This document shows positions 10,701 to 18,058 of a stretch of DNA of 64,000 nt, one piece after another. Both the position numbers and the translations under genes were made by a program. Below the pieces are notes generated by a model that did not search any database, was not told the DNA's origin, and saw only the letters and a list, made by a program, of their open reading frames with translations. The stretch is from Planctomycetaceae bacterium (GTDB lineage: Bacteria; Planctomycetota; Phycisphaerae; UBA1845; UTPLA1). The stretch is from the NCBI GenBank assembly GCA_006969385.1, contig CP030884.1, forward strand, positions 2,356,001-2,420,000. The letters are read 5' to 3'. Each line of letters opens with the position of its first letter. Within the stretch, counting starts at the first letter, position 1.

Positions 10701-11135
10701 ACGTCGACCGGCCTCAACCCGGCCAACGACATCTTCAACAACGGTGAAGCGTTTGAAGTGGCTTGTAACGAAGACGCGGTTCCGAACTGCAATGGCGATG
10801 GCGGTAACTTCAACGCTGAAGTTTGTCTCGACACGGTTCCGGGCCAGCGCTACTGGGTGCAGGTCGCGTCGTTTGACGTAGCCAGCCAAGGTGAAATCAC
10901 CACCACGATCACCTGTGCCGACGATGTTTGTGACGCAGCCGCACCTTGTGCGACCTGTACGTCCGACGTCGATGGCGACAACGATCGCGATGGTGCCGAC
11001 ATCCAGGCATTCGCCAACGAATTGATCAGCCCGACGCCGAATCTGTGTGCAGACACAGACGGCAGCGGCACGATCGATCTCGGCGACATCGCGAACTTCG
11101 TCAGCGAAGTGCTCGCCGGCGGCACCTGCCCGTAA
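7725..11135 (+). CDS. Large secreted Cys-rich 'GACC'-repeat protein with C-terminal dockerin-like domain
   Basis: 1136 residues from the ATG at 7725; GAAGGAGA directly upstream decides this over an in-frame TTG at 7710. A signal peptide (RILVALAFACTATFSSLAFG) precedes a beta-rich region. Repeated Cys modules then begin GACC or GNCC (TGACCLIGLDC, PGACCDTRDGTC, QGACCLPFGPC, TGACCVPDTM, TGNCCFADGSC), probably disulfide-knotted. Between them lie stretches resembling bacterial pre-peptidase/CUB-like beta-sandwiches, such as HYEFNLVDIETQVIFSFEAE and GTWYFIVGTDLNS. The end has two EF-hands (DVDGDNDRDGADIQAFANEL and DTDGSGTIDLGDI). It is transcribed alone and closed by a strong terminator. Location is surely extracytoplasmic; role is unknown. 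Confidence 0.85.
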   Translation: MNRSGRILVALAFACTATFSSLAFGQPESLTAYDAGSKAEVSIDVQGASNQPQTVDALLAGREEALSVSPEAYAKMREYRRSVGTPNGAPRDPSGDIYNTDLAIDEAFDAPGDGPVSVHAAFNNLTFGAPNPEQNGQFLDLGGLEGILDGQIHDVTDVATDLGNGVFRLNITYQLRLPSPFPSNELFPGGLTVGNGGLTDGFIFFGDVEPLDNLAGQTVLSYTIDLFDRMDNNVGAFDAFGTLADNNAPWDGEASVLLPGVAGDDVSRIEIEMIIATLDQVDPTGACCLIGLDCVDGVTALQCAGGGGVYQGDASTCATSDCTLVPGACCDTRDGTCVDGVDVATCAPTVRDAFFARFLSANAVCADFDPPCAATAFTLACDVNDIVEGETCSTADEFNSGCFSDLDPVNGAFNGPVLTSGDTVCGISGTNFDPSSGTTFNDLDHYEFNLVDIETQVIFSFEAEFDALIGIVNTAGSVGCPPAGGTGALAPFFPGTGTLVTAGNQATIQACLPAGTWYFIVGTDLNSAPQPCTADLTYRLTYDAFTPCITIECPVGSNGLTPNAIGNGPDGITFATSDRAIGFSVAESFTPAAASMVTEVTWWGAYFDTGFAVCPDGAMGTPMDDDWEITYYINDDLNNLPGNLLAGPFSVTATETPTGRIIGGDAEVEFTATHPPVAVTAGNCHWVEISNNTTGCFFAMSTAPPGDGLSAQRNLPADFVVGDASNFDLGVCWNIGLQAISCPDSIDFQGACCLPFGPCQVLTLSNCLGQDGIFAGVDTVCGVDTDCTGACCVPDTMAGTASCQILTYQQCVTVSTNGNNIFEFLGLGTDCADSPCATGNCCFADGSCQDFANSFVVTHRPNCQPQLISDEPGNIFDRLNTFTAPPFLAVGGFTEGGACTIGFGDPVCPQPSVFNALDVGCNGSATLNNAGLGVAGNSSNGTIDQPDMSCFGGGPAAEGNGAFWLTFEASNLQTLVSTCSTTAVNDTVLSVYTSTGLNPANDIFNNGEAFEVACNEDAVPNCNGDGGNFNAEVCLDTVPGQRYWVQVASFDVASQGEITTTITCADDVCDAAAPCATCTSDVDGDNDRDGADIQAFANELISPTPNLCADTDGSGTIDLGDIANFVSEVLAGGTCP

Positions 11136-11185
11136 GCTGACTTGAGGAGTCAGACTCCTTAGTCCGTTACATTTCTCGTTAACCC

Positions 11186-11223
11186 AACCCGCCCGTCGCT
11201 CAGTGCGACGGGCGGGTTTCTTT
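11186..11223 (+). terminator. Rho-independent terminator after the Cys-rich exoprotein gene
   Basis: A perfect 14-bp stem, aacccgcccgtcgc pairing with gcgacgggcgggtt, has a 5-base loop and is followed by tctttt-like T-rich sequence, 50 bases after the stop codon. Confidence 0.9.
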
Positions 11224-11385
11224 ATGCGCTTTACGGTGGTGATGCAGATTTGTTAGACCAATTAATAATTGAATGTGGTTCAGCCGAATAGACCGCGCTA
11301 CGGCAGGTTAGTCGAACGCACTCGTTATCCAACCTTATGCCGTGAACGGTTGTGGCTATGTCGCACGGCGATCTAAATCTGCGAA

Positions 11386-11412
11386 TAAAAAAGGCCGACG
11401 CATCGGTCGGCC
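11386..11412 (-). terminator. Rho-independent terminator of the MmgE/PrpD gene
   Basis: Read on the minus strand, ggccgac, a 6-base loop and gtcggcc are followed by a run of six T. It lies about 65 bases after the stop of the minus-strand gene. Confidence 0.8.
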
Positions 11413-11475
11413 AAGGTGGGTCGTTATTACGTTGTTTGATATATGCTTGCTAACGTTTGAACACGTCAGTCACTA

Positions 11476-12852
11476 TTAGGATACTTTGAACTTCCACAAG
11501 TCCGCCACCGACTTGGCTTTGTCGAGATTCCACATCGCATCGAGCAGTTGATCCTGCGTGCGCTTGCTGATGACGCCGTCGGCCAGGGTGCGGAACTTGT
11601 ATTCGACTTCGTCGTCGGTCATCGGGTTACCGGCATGGCCGCGCGGGTACTTGACCGTCTTGGAATATTCCTTGCCGTCTTTCATCGTGAGCGTAAGGCG
11701 ATTGGGAATGCCGTCGGGATAGCCCTTATTGAGGTCGTCGGCCTCGGCGATGGTGGTGCGATCGAGCATGTCGAGGTACTTCTTGCCCTTGAACTTGCGC
11801 GGCGAGAACGAATCGCGGTCGAGCTTGCCGTCGATCAGAGCGGCGACGGTCATGTAACCCATGCTGTGGTCGGCGGTTTCGCGGCTGGTAGGGCGCCATT
11901 TTTCGGGTTCGCTGCCGATGATCGAGACGGCGGCTTCGAACGATTCCATATGCAGTTTCTGCATGTCGGCGGGTTTGTACCCGTCGGCCATGAACTGATC
12001 GCGCAATTGCAGGGCGGCGTCGATCGAGCTTTGGGCGTGGTATTCGGCGGGCCAAAACTTGATGTACGTCTTGTTGATCATGTAGCCCGATTTCTTGCTG
12101 CCCAGCTTCACATCGAATGTGCAGTTGGTGAGCTGCTTGAACACGCCCTTGGGACCTTCGAAGATTTCGTGCGGGCCGGTGAAGCCTTGGCGGGCCAAAT
12201 TGGCCGCGAATACGGCATTGCGACAGGCGTTGGAGAACGCACAGGCCTTCCACATCGAAATCTGGCCGGTGCGCGTCTGGCGGGTAGCGATGTTGCATAC
12301 GCCTGCCAAGCCTTGTGCGTGAACCATCTCGGCAGCCTTCAGACCCCACAGCTTGCACGCACCCAACGAGGCGCTAAATGCACCATAGGTCACGTGATCC
12401 CAGCCGTAGGCCCGCAGGCTGGCGGCATCGCAAAGGCTGCATTGAATTTCATACGCGATTACGGTGGCGAGAATGAGATCCTTACCGTTGCGACCGGCGT
12501 CTTGGGCGACGGCCAGCGTGGCGGCGATGTTGTCGGACGGGTGGGCCGGTTCTTTGGAGAGATAGGTGTCGTTGTAGTCAAGGTAGCGAATGTGGGCGCC
12601 ATTGGCGAACGCGGCAAGGTCGGGCGTCGTGCGGTGGTTGGTGCCGACCACAATGGAACCGGCACCATCCTTGCCCGCCTTCACGCCGAGGGCGGTTTGC
12701 CGCGCGATGCGGGCCGGGTCGGCCTTGTAGGCGCCGAGCGAGGTACCGAGTGAATCGATAAAGCGGCGTTTGGTTTCGTGAATGGCCTCGGGCGTGAGGT
12801 CACTGTATTTGAGCTTGTGCGTCCAGTTGGCGAGTTTTTCCGCGAGTAGCAT
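11476..12852 (-). CDS. MmgE/PrpD family protein (2-methylcitrate dehydratase-like)
   Basis: 458 residues, the usual length for this family. The N-terminus LLAEKLANWTHKLKYSDLTP and RRFIDSLGTSLGAY are the family's opening helices. The central ANGAHIRYLDYNDTYL, with HPSDNIAATLAVAQ, is the conserved block with substrate-site Asp and His residues. Members include 2-methylcitrate dehydratase of the propionate pathway, cis-aconitate decarboxylase and enzymes of unknown substrate. No methylcitrate synthase or lyase lies nearby, so the substrate is not fixed by context. The ATG at 12852 has GGAG nine bases upstream. Cytoplasmic, single-gene unit, divergent from the hydrolase at 12999. Confidence 0.88.
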   Translation of the reverse strand: MLLAEKLANWTHKLKYSDLTPEAIHETKRRFIDSLGTSLGAYKADPARIARQTALGVKAGKDGAGSIVVGTNHRTTPDLAAFANGAHIRYLDYNDTYLSKEPAHPSDNIAATLAVAQDAGRNGKDLILATVIAYEIQCSLCDAASLRAYGWDHVTYGAFSASLGACKLWGLKAAEMVHAQGLAGVCNIATRQTRTGQISMWKACAFSNACRNAVFAANLARQGFTGPHEIFEGPKGVFKQLTNCTFDVKLGSKKSGYMINKTYIKFWPAEYHAQSSIDAALQLRDQFMADGYKPADMQKLHMESFEAAVSIIGSEPEKWRPTSRETADHSMGYMTVAALIDGKLDRDSFSPRKFKGKKYLDMLDRTTIAEADDLNKGYPDGIPNRLTLTMKDGKEYSKTVKYPRGHAGNPMTDDEVEYKFRTLADGVISKRTQDQLLDAMWNLDKAKSVADLWKFKVS

Positions 12853-12998
12853 GTTGTTGATCTCCGTGATGTGAACAGTCCGCGCTTGTAACGGCGGCGA
12901 TTATACCGACGGGTGAAAACCTGCAAGGGAGCAGGCTTAAACAGCCCACATTACTGCCAAACTTGAGGGATAACCGTCGCGCCTCTACAACACCATGT

Positions 12999-13889
12999 AT
13001 GAGTAGAACCGCACGACTGGGACCGACGAACGAACCGCCGCGGCTGCAATTGGGCGATATGCGAATCACGATTCTGGACGGCGGTCATCTCTGGCTCGAC
13101 GGTGGGGCGATGTTTGGGATTATTCCCAAGCCGCTGTGGTCGCGCCTGACCGAGGCCGACGAGCAGAATCGTATTCCGCTGGCGATGACGTGTTTTCTGG
13201 TCGAGACCGACGGGAAGACGATCTTGGTCGAGACTGGCTCGGGCCTAAGGTCGAAATACCACGAGAAAGAGCAGGACATCTTTCGATTCGCCGATCATTC
13301 GATTGTCGATTCGCTGGCGGCGATTGGTATCGAGCCGGATCAGATCGATCTGGTGATTTTGACGCACTTGCATTTCGATCATGCTGGTGGCGGAACGACG
13401 GTGGATACTAAGGGGGCGTTCACGCCGGCCTTCCCCCGCGCCAAGTACGTCGTGCAACAAGGCGAATGGGATGATGCGGTCTCGGGGCATGCCGTGATGA
13501 CGGCGACGTATCGCACGGAGAATCTGGCACCGCTAGAAGCGGCGGGTGTGCTGAGTATGGTGAAGGGCACGGCGGAAATCGAACCGGGCGTGTCAGTGCG
13601 CCCGACGCCGGGGCATACACGGCATCAACAGGGTGTGGTGTTTTCGGGCGGCGAGCGCACGGTGGTCTTGCCGGCGGATTTGATGCCGACCAGTGCCCAT
13701 CTGGGCTTGCCGTACAACATGGCGTATGACCTGTTGCCGTTTGAGAATATGGTGAACAAAGAGGGGCTGCTGGACGAGTGCTTGGCAAAGGGCTGGCAAT
13801 TGGCGCTGGGGCAAGATCCGCAATCGGTGTTGTTCGATCTCTCCCGCGACGAGAAAGGACGCTTTCGATTAGAAGCTGCCCAACCGTAA
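12999..13889 (+). CDS. Metallo-beta-lactamase fold hydrolase
   Basis: 296 residues from the ATG at 12999; a TTG at 12963 is in frame but poorer, and neither start has a clear ribosome site. The metal-binding motif THLHFDHAG (His-123, His-125, Asp-127, His-128) is complete. A later GHTRHQQG supplies the next His, and LPADLMPTSAHLG the bridging Asp and last His. The overall pattern (ILDGGHLWLDGGAMFG at the front) matches the subgroup containing lactonase-like and quinolone-signal-like hydrolases. Soluble, no signal peptide. Substrate cannot be read from sequence or neighbours. Confidence 0.88.
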   Translation: MSRTARLGPTNEPPRLQLGDMRITILDGGHLWLDGGAMFGIIPKPLWSRLTEADEQNRIPLAMTCFLVETDGKTILVETGSGLRSKYHEKEQDIFRFADHSIVDSLAAIGIEPDQIDLVILTHLHFDHAGGGTTVDTKGAFTPAFPRAKYVVQQGEWDDAVSGHAVMTATYRTENLAPLEAAGVLSMVKGTAEIEPGVSVRPTPGHTRHQQGVVFSGGERTVVLPADLMPTSAHLGLPYNMAYDLLPFENMVNKEGLLDECLAKGWQLALGQDPQSVLFDLSRDEKGRFRLEAAQP

Positions 13890-13980
13890 AAATTGAAAGC
13901 TTCAGGGGGTTTGGCTGGGTCAGAGGTCCCAATTTCCCGCCGCATCGAACGGATTGCGGTTGCGGCCCTATGATCCTGCC

Positions 13981-14403
13981 ATGAATATGTTCATGACCAA
14001 TATGATGCGGGGTGTAGCAGTGGACACCAAAACAGTAGCCGTGATCGGGGCTTCCGCCGATCGAAGTAAATTCAGCAATAAGGCGGTGCGCGCTCACTCC
14101 CAACAGGGATGGGACGTGTTTCCCGTCAATCCCAAGGGTGGTGAAATTGAAGGCCGTTCGGTGTTCGCATCGGTGCGCGATATCGATGAACCGCTCAAGC
14201 GCGTGACGCTGTATGTGCCGCCGCAAATCGGCATCAAGATGTTGCCCGATATCGCCGCCGTGCAGCCGGAGGAATTGTTTTTGAACCCCGGCACCGACAG
14301 TCCGGAGTTGTTGGCGGAAGCGGAATCCCTCGGTTTGAACGTCGTGCAAGGATGCAGCATTATCGACGTGGGTATGTCACCGGCGATGTTGAGCGACGTA
14401 TAG
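13981..14403 (+). CDS. CoA-binding domain protein (YccU-like)
   Basis: 140 residues, a stand-alone Rossmann-type CoA_binding domain. Visible marks are KTVAVIGASADRSKFSNKAV (dinucleotide-type glycine loop), GWDVFPVNPKGGEIEG, VTLYVPPQIGIKMLPDIAA and the C-terminal GLNVVQGCSIID. Similar small proteins are widespread and bind CoA; their role is unsettled. The start is uncertain: ATG 13981 is chosen, but internal Met codons and a GTG near the VDTKTVAV segment are possible. It precedes mqnD by 56 bases on the same strand and may be co-transcribed. Confidence 0.82.
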   Translation: MNMFMTNMMRGVAVDTKTVAVIGASADRSKFSNKAVRAHSQQGWDVFPVNPKGGEIEGRSVFASVRDIDEPLKRVTLYVPPQIGIKMLPDIAAVQPEELFLNPGTDSPELLAEAESLGLNVVQGCSIIDVGMSPAMLSDV

Positions 14404-14459
14404 CATCGTGGGCGACCTGACGCCGAACCAAATAACGATAAGAGAACGAGAAAGACGAG

Positions 14460-15311
14460 ATGACGACCGACACGCAGACCGAGACGATTCGCGTAGGCCA
14501 TTCGCCCGATCCCGATGACGCATTTATGTTTTATGCGTTGGCGAAGGAGCTGATCGATACCGCGCCGTATCACTTTACGCATGAGATGGCCGATATCGAG
14601 ACGCTGAACCAGCGCTCGCTCAATAGTGAACTCGAAGTAAGCGCCATCTCGCTGCACAACTATCCGTATATCTCGGATAACTATGCATTGCTCAATTGCG
14701 GATGCAGCATGGGCGACGGATACGGGCCGATGGTAATTACCAAAGAGCCGAAGACCATTGACGAGGTGCGCGGCAAGAAGATTGCCATTCCCGGCGAGCG
14801 GACGACAGCTTTTTTGGCGCTGAATTTATGTTTCGGTAAAGGCAATTTCGAGTATGAAACCGTGATGTTCGATGAGATACCCGACGCCGTTGCGCGTGGT
14901 GATTTTGACGCCGGTCTGATCATCCACGAAGCGCAGATTACCTATGAGCGCGATGGCCTGCATCTGGTGGTCGATCTGGCGAAATGGTGGGAAGGTCAGA
15001 CCGGTTTGCCGTTGCCGTTGGGCGGTAACGTTATTCGTCGCGATATGGGCGAAGACAAGATGCGCGTGATTGCGAAGCATTTGAAGGATGCGATTCAGTA
15101 CGCGCTCGACCATCGCGAAGAAGCGATTGCATATGCGTTGGAATTTGGGCGTGGGCTCGATACGGGATTGACGGATCGATTTGTCGAAATGTACGTGAAT
15201 AAGTGGACGCTCGATTACGGCGATCGCGGTCGCACCGCTGTCCGTAAACTACTGGCGGAAGGTGCTAAGGCCGGCTTGGTGCCGGATGCGGGGGAGATTG
15301 AGTTTATCTGA
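14460..15311 (+). CDS. mqnD: 1,4-dihydroxy-6-naphthoate synthase of the futalosine menaquinone pathway
   Basis: 283 residues, the normal length. MqnD converts cyclic dehypoxanthine futalosine to 1,4-dihydroxy-6-naphthoate. Supporting motifs are GHSPDPDDAFMFYAL at the N-terminus, MADIETLNQRSL, the AIPGERTTAFLAL loop, DAGLIIHEAQITY and VDLAKWWEGQTGLPLPLGG. The last two are signatures of the two-lobed periplasmic-binding-like fold of MqnD. The cytoplasmic enzyme implies menaquinone-based respiration through the alternative pathway. The other mqn genes are not in the window. A terminator follows at 15406. Confidence 0.93.
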   Translation: MTTDTQTETIRVGHSPDPDDAFMFYALAKELIDTAPYHFTHEMADIETLNQRSLNSELEVSAISLHNYPYISDNYALLNCGCSMGDGYGPMVITKEPKTIDEVRGKKIAIPGERTTAFLALNLCFGKGNFEYETVMFDEIPDAVARGDFDAGLIIHEAQITYERDGLHLVVDLAKWWEGQTGLPLPLGGNVIRRDMGEDKMRVIAKHLKDAIQYALDHREEAIAYALEFGRGLDTGLTDRFVEMYVNKWTLDYGDRGRTAVRKLLAEGAKAGLVPDAGEIEFI

Positions 15312-15405
15312 GCCCGCGAGGTCTCCGGTCGAGCTTTGGCTTGTGGCCGGAAACGTCGTCTTCTCCGTTTTGCAATCATTGCAACCCATTTAAGAATGTC
15401 ATGCT

Positions 15406-15443
15406 ACGCCGCTCTCGTTAAGATGAGCGGCGTTTTCTATTTT
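15406..15443 (+). terminator. Rho-independent terminator after mqnD
   Basis: A 9-bp perfect stem, acgccgctc with gagcggcgt, is followed by tttctattttt. It sits about 95 bases after the mqnD stop and 20 bases before the next gene, separating the two units. Confidence 0.85.
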
Positions 15444-15462
15444 TGACAGCGGAGGGCTGACT

Positions 15463-16314
15463 GTGGATTCAATGGCGGATATCAACTCACCTTGGGTCGA
15501 TCCGGAGGTGCTGTCGATGCCGGACAATCATCCGGGCCTGTCGGACAAAGACTACGTGCGCCGCCGTCGGATGTTTTTTTATTCGGCGCGCGAGCATCGG
15601 CTGCGCAAGCTACCGTCTCCGCACTTTGTTTATTTGGATGAAGAAACCGACTTGTGGCAGAGCGTGTTTAAGCGGTTGGACGATCTGCACGCGCGACACG
15701 CGGCACGCGTTTACCTGGACGGGCGCGACGCGCTGCGCATCGAACGTCGGCGCATTCCCAACTTGGGCGAACTCGATAGAACGTTGCAAGCATCGACGGG
15801 TGTGCGCCTGGTGCCGGCAGAAGGCTTGTTGCACGGCAAGACGTATTTTGAGTTGTGGGCCGATCGTGTGATGCCGTGTACGCAGTTTCTGCGGCACGCC
15901 TCGCAACCCGAATACACGCCCGAGCCCGACGCGATTCACGACATCATCGGGCACGTACCGCCGTTGATGGACGATGCATACGTGCAACTCATCGAAGTCG
16001 TGGGCCAGATGGCGCGACAGGTCGATGCCGAACGACTCGAACATCTCGTTCGTTTCTACTGGTTCACGATCGAATTCGGCCTCATCGAAGAGCGCGGCGA
16101 AACGCGCGTGTTGGGCGCGGGGATTCTCTCCTCGATCGGCGAACTCGAACACGCGATATCGAACGATGTGGAGATTCGACCGTTCGAGTTGAACAACGTG
16201 TTGGCTACGGGATTTGACAACACGCACCTACAGTCGGTGCTTTATAAGGCGGGATCGCTCGACGAGATTATCGCGGCCGCGGAAGCGCTGCGTAATCGTT
16301 GGAAACTGGCCTAG
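15463..16314 (+). CDS. phhA: Phenylalanine 4-monooxygenase (aromatic amino acid hydroxylase)
   Basis: 283 residues, matching the short monomeric bacterial enzymes without regulatory ACT domain. It converts phenylalanine to tyrosine with tetrahydropterin and non-haem iron. The iron ligands are visible: His-159 and His-164 in HDIIGHVP and Glu-204 in FYWFTIEFGL. The pterin/active-site block RVLGAGILSSIGELEHA follows. The GTG at 15463 is chosen because GGAGGG lies seven bases upstream; a Met four codons in is the alternative. No pterin-4a-carbinolamine dehydratase is adjacent. It is a single-gene unit preceded by a terminator. Confidence 0.93.
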   Translation: MDSMADINSPWVDPEVLSMPDNHPGLSDKDYVRRRRMFFYSAREHRLRKLPSPHFVYLDEETDLWQSVFKRLDDLHARHAARVYLDGRDALRIERRRIPNLGELDRTLQASTGVRLVPAEGLLHGKTYFELWADRVMPCTQFLRHASQPEYTPEPDAIHDIIGHVPPLMDDAYVQLIEVVGQMARQVDAERLEHLVRFYWFTIEFGLIEERGETRVLGAGILSSIGELEHAISNDVEIRPFELNNVLATGFDNTHLQSVLYKAGSLDEIIAAAEALRNRWKLA

Positions 16315-17061
16315 CGCTGGTCAGGTGAATTGGTAACCGCGAAACACGGTCGGCGCGACGGCTAGGAATGGTACGAGTGCTTAAGCGGTTGAGGTGTTGG
16401 TGGAAGTGGAAGGCAAGTGGTATCACTGTTCCGCCTGCAGGCCCGCCTACAGCCGTTAAAGATACAGGCGTTTCGATCAAGAAGGTCATTATGTAGAAAA
16501 GCACATTCGATCGAAGAGAACGGTCTTCTTCAGGAAAGTCAAACAGCGGGCGAACGGACTCGAACCGTCAACGTTCAGCTTGGAAGGACCACTTCGAATA
16601 CTAGGCCGATTGCTCAAAAGTCCCTACAAGACAACATCTTACGATCGTTAGACGTTTTCGCAAATTGTCGCAATCTTTCGCATTTTGTCGCACCTATTCG
16701 CGGTAAAGTGCTGCGCAAAACGGTAGTTCGGTAGTGGCTATAAAATGCAATTGTTCCACACCTGATCGACCGCGAGTTCAAGCGGCGAAGCCATTCGAAT
16801 AGCCCTAAGTCCATGCCTTTCCAAAGGACCAGGCCGTCACTTGAAAACTGAGAGTGAAGCTTCGCATTCGTCTCCTCTCTGTGTGAAAATGCAGGGTTTG
16901 ATCTCGGCATTTGTCCACTTCTCATAATGAACGCCGCTTGCCAGACTGCAATTTCTACGAAGCGGCGAGAGCCGACGGAGGTGCCCACATCGATCCAAGT
17001 CTTATCTGACTTACTGTCGAGCTTAGTAGCATCTGGAGAGGTGTGGATTGCTTATTGACGA
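16315..17061. other. Intergenic stretch holding a tRNA-Gly fragment and decayed frames
   Basis: About 750 bases without a convincing gene. On the plus strand a frame near 16390-16640, broken by one TAA at about 16453, reads EVEGKWYHCSACR then RYRRFDQEGHYVEKH and runs into the antisense of the tRNA-Gly fragment at 16541. It may be a remnant of a mobile-element gene, but I cannot identify it. The rest shows no RNA, repeat or protein I can support. Confidence 0.4.
16541..16587 (-). repeat. 3' half of a tRNA-Gly gene, candidate attachment-site repeat
   Basis: On the minus strand this 47-base stretch runs from the anticodon loop (CTTCCAA, anticodon TCC) through the T arm to the acceptor end CGCCCGCT and a few bases beyond. 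It matches positions 33433-33479 except in the T stem and at single positions. The T-stem differences are paired: GACGG/CCGTT here, GCGCG/CGCGT in the intact gene, so both would fold. The match stops exactly in the anticodon loop, and the 5' half is absent. That is the usual shape of the distal repeat left by integration into a tRNA gene. Confidence 0.7.
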
Positions 17062-17259
17062 CTAAACGTTGATTCTGGATTGCGAGCGGAGTATTTTCAG
17101 AGTTCCACCGTCAAGGTGGTCTTGCTGTCGAACCCCCGTGCGTCGGACAACGGGCCATCGCACGTTTGGATTTCTGAGATGACGGTTGACGAACAGCGTC
17201 AACTCATAACGCATCTGTTCACGCAGTCGTTCGAGTTTCTTCGATTCTTTGGCGGTCAT
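17062..17259 (-). CDS. Small basic hypothetical protein, 65 residues
   Basis: Weak candidate. The ATG at 17259 is preceded by GGAGA eight bases upstream. The product begins MTAKESKKLERLREQMRYEL, a charged helix, and is Arg/Lys-rich throughout, with no membrane segment. It faces away from the ECF sigma-factor gene 124 bases to the right, so it could share its control region. A frame on the opposite strand covers the same bases but has no ribosome site. Not recognised. Confidence 0.35.
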   Translation of the reverse strand: MTAKESKKLERLREQMRYELTLFVNRHLRNPNVRWPVVRRTGVRQQDHLDGGTLKILRSQSRINV

Positions 17260-17382
17260 ATTCGATTCTCCATGTGCGAGGCATTCACGCACTGAGCGAA
17301 ATTCAGCCTATTCAATCACGGGCTTTTTTTTGATTTTTTGTCTTCTAGATCTCGCTGGGGTCGTATTTTGGGGGTGAAGTAA

Positions 17383-17991
17383 GTGAATCATTCTGATGAG
17401 CAAGCCCTTGTGGAAGCTGCAAATGCGGGTGATCGCGATGCCCTAACGGCGTTATTAAATGAACTCGCCAAGCCACTGCGGGTTCATGTGGCTGGCAACA
17501 TCGATGCGAAATGGCAGGCGTTATTGGATGTTGATGATGTGCTGCAAATTACCTATCTGGACGCATTTAGCGGCATTAATAAGGCAAGCCTAGATACCCC
17601 TAAGGATATGTTGAATTGGTTATACCGATTAGCAGACAACAATATCCGAGACGCCATTCGGGGTTTGAGTGCGGCAAAGCGACCGAATCCGAGCAATCGG
17701 GTGACGGCTGACGATCATGATTCGGCGAGTCTTGATCTGCTGGAATCTCTCGGTGTTCATTCAGCGACCCCTAGTCGAGTGGCAGCGGCGAAAGAGGCGA
17801 AAACGCTCCTACGTAATGCGCTGGCTGATCTGGCGCCTGACCATCGCGAAGTCATCACGCGTTTCGATCTCAAACACGAAGACCCCAAAGAGATTGCTAA
17901 TAGCCTGAACCGATCGGTCGGTGCTATTTATATGCTCCGCGCACGGGCGCTGGAACGTTTGAGCGAAGTCCTGCCAAAATACTCCTCCTAA
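17383..17991 (+). CDS. ECF-type RNA polymerase sigma factor
   Basis: 202 residues with the two sigma domains of extracytoplasmic-function factors. Region 2 covers about residues 15-90 (DVLQITYLDAF is the -10 recognition helix area). Region 4 covers about residues 135-195 (LADLAPDHREVITRFDLKHE, then helix-turn-helix EIANSLNRSVGAIYMLRARALERL). The GTG at 17383 has GGGGGTG upstream. The Ser/Thr kinase gene follows after 67 bases, an arrangement frequent in planctomycetes, where no classical anti-sigma factor is adjacent and the kinase is thought to control activity. A promoter-like motif overlapping its stop codon is repeated at 31999, suggesting which genes it may drive. Confidence 0.92.
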   Translation: MNHSDEQALVEAANAGDRDALTALLNELAKPLRVHVAGNIDAKWQALLDVDDVLQITYLDAFSGINKASLDTPKDMLNWLYRLADNNIRDAIRGLSAAKRPNPSNRVTADDHDSASLDLLESLGVHSATPSRVAAAKEAKTLLRNALADLAPDHREVITRFDLKHEDPKEIANSLNRSVGAIYMLRARALERLSEVLPKYSS

Positions 17992-18037
17992 AAAAAATCG
18001 ATAACGCGCGTGACTGGTCCGGAGATCTTTCGCTGAG
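17990..18037 (+). promoter_or_regulatory. Two-box promoter-like motif before the kinase gene (copy 1)
   Basis: Eight A residues, ten bases, gcgtgactg (18008-18016), twelve bases, then ttcgctgag (18029-18037). The same boxes with the same spacing, including the offset of 18 from the A-run, occur at 31999-32046 although the bases between differ. Box distance fits -35/-10 elements of an ECF promoter, with the A-run as an upstream element. The kinase ATG is 22 bases beyond. Confidence 0.65.
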
Positions 18038-18058
18038 CTAGCAACAACGAGGGTTTTT

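Noticed and set aside
8589-10889. 766-codon open frame on the minus strand
   Set aside because: It is antisense to the Cys-rich exoprotein, whose signal peptide, repeats, dockerin-like end, ribosome site and terminator are all on the plus strand. The minus product has no domain.
11548-12753. 401-codon plus-strand frame
   Set aside because: Antisense to the MmgE/PrpD gene, which has family motifs, a ribosome site and a terminator.
16541-16587. Functional second tRNA-Gly
   Set aside because: The 5' half (acceptor strand, D arm, 5' anticodon stem) is missing; only the 3' half is present.
17330-17359. Third copy of the two-box motif before the sigma-factor gene (autoregulation)
   Set aside because: ctcgctggg resembles the second box, but the first box is not present at the right distance.
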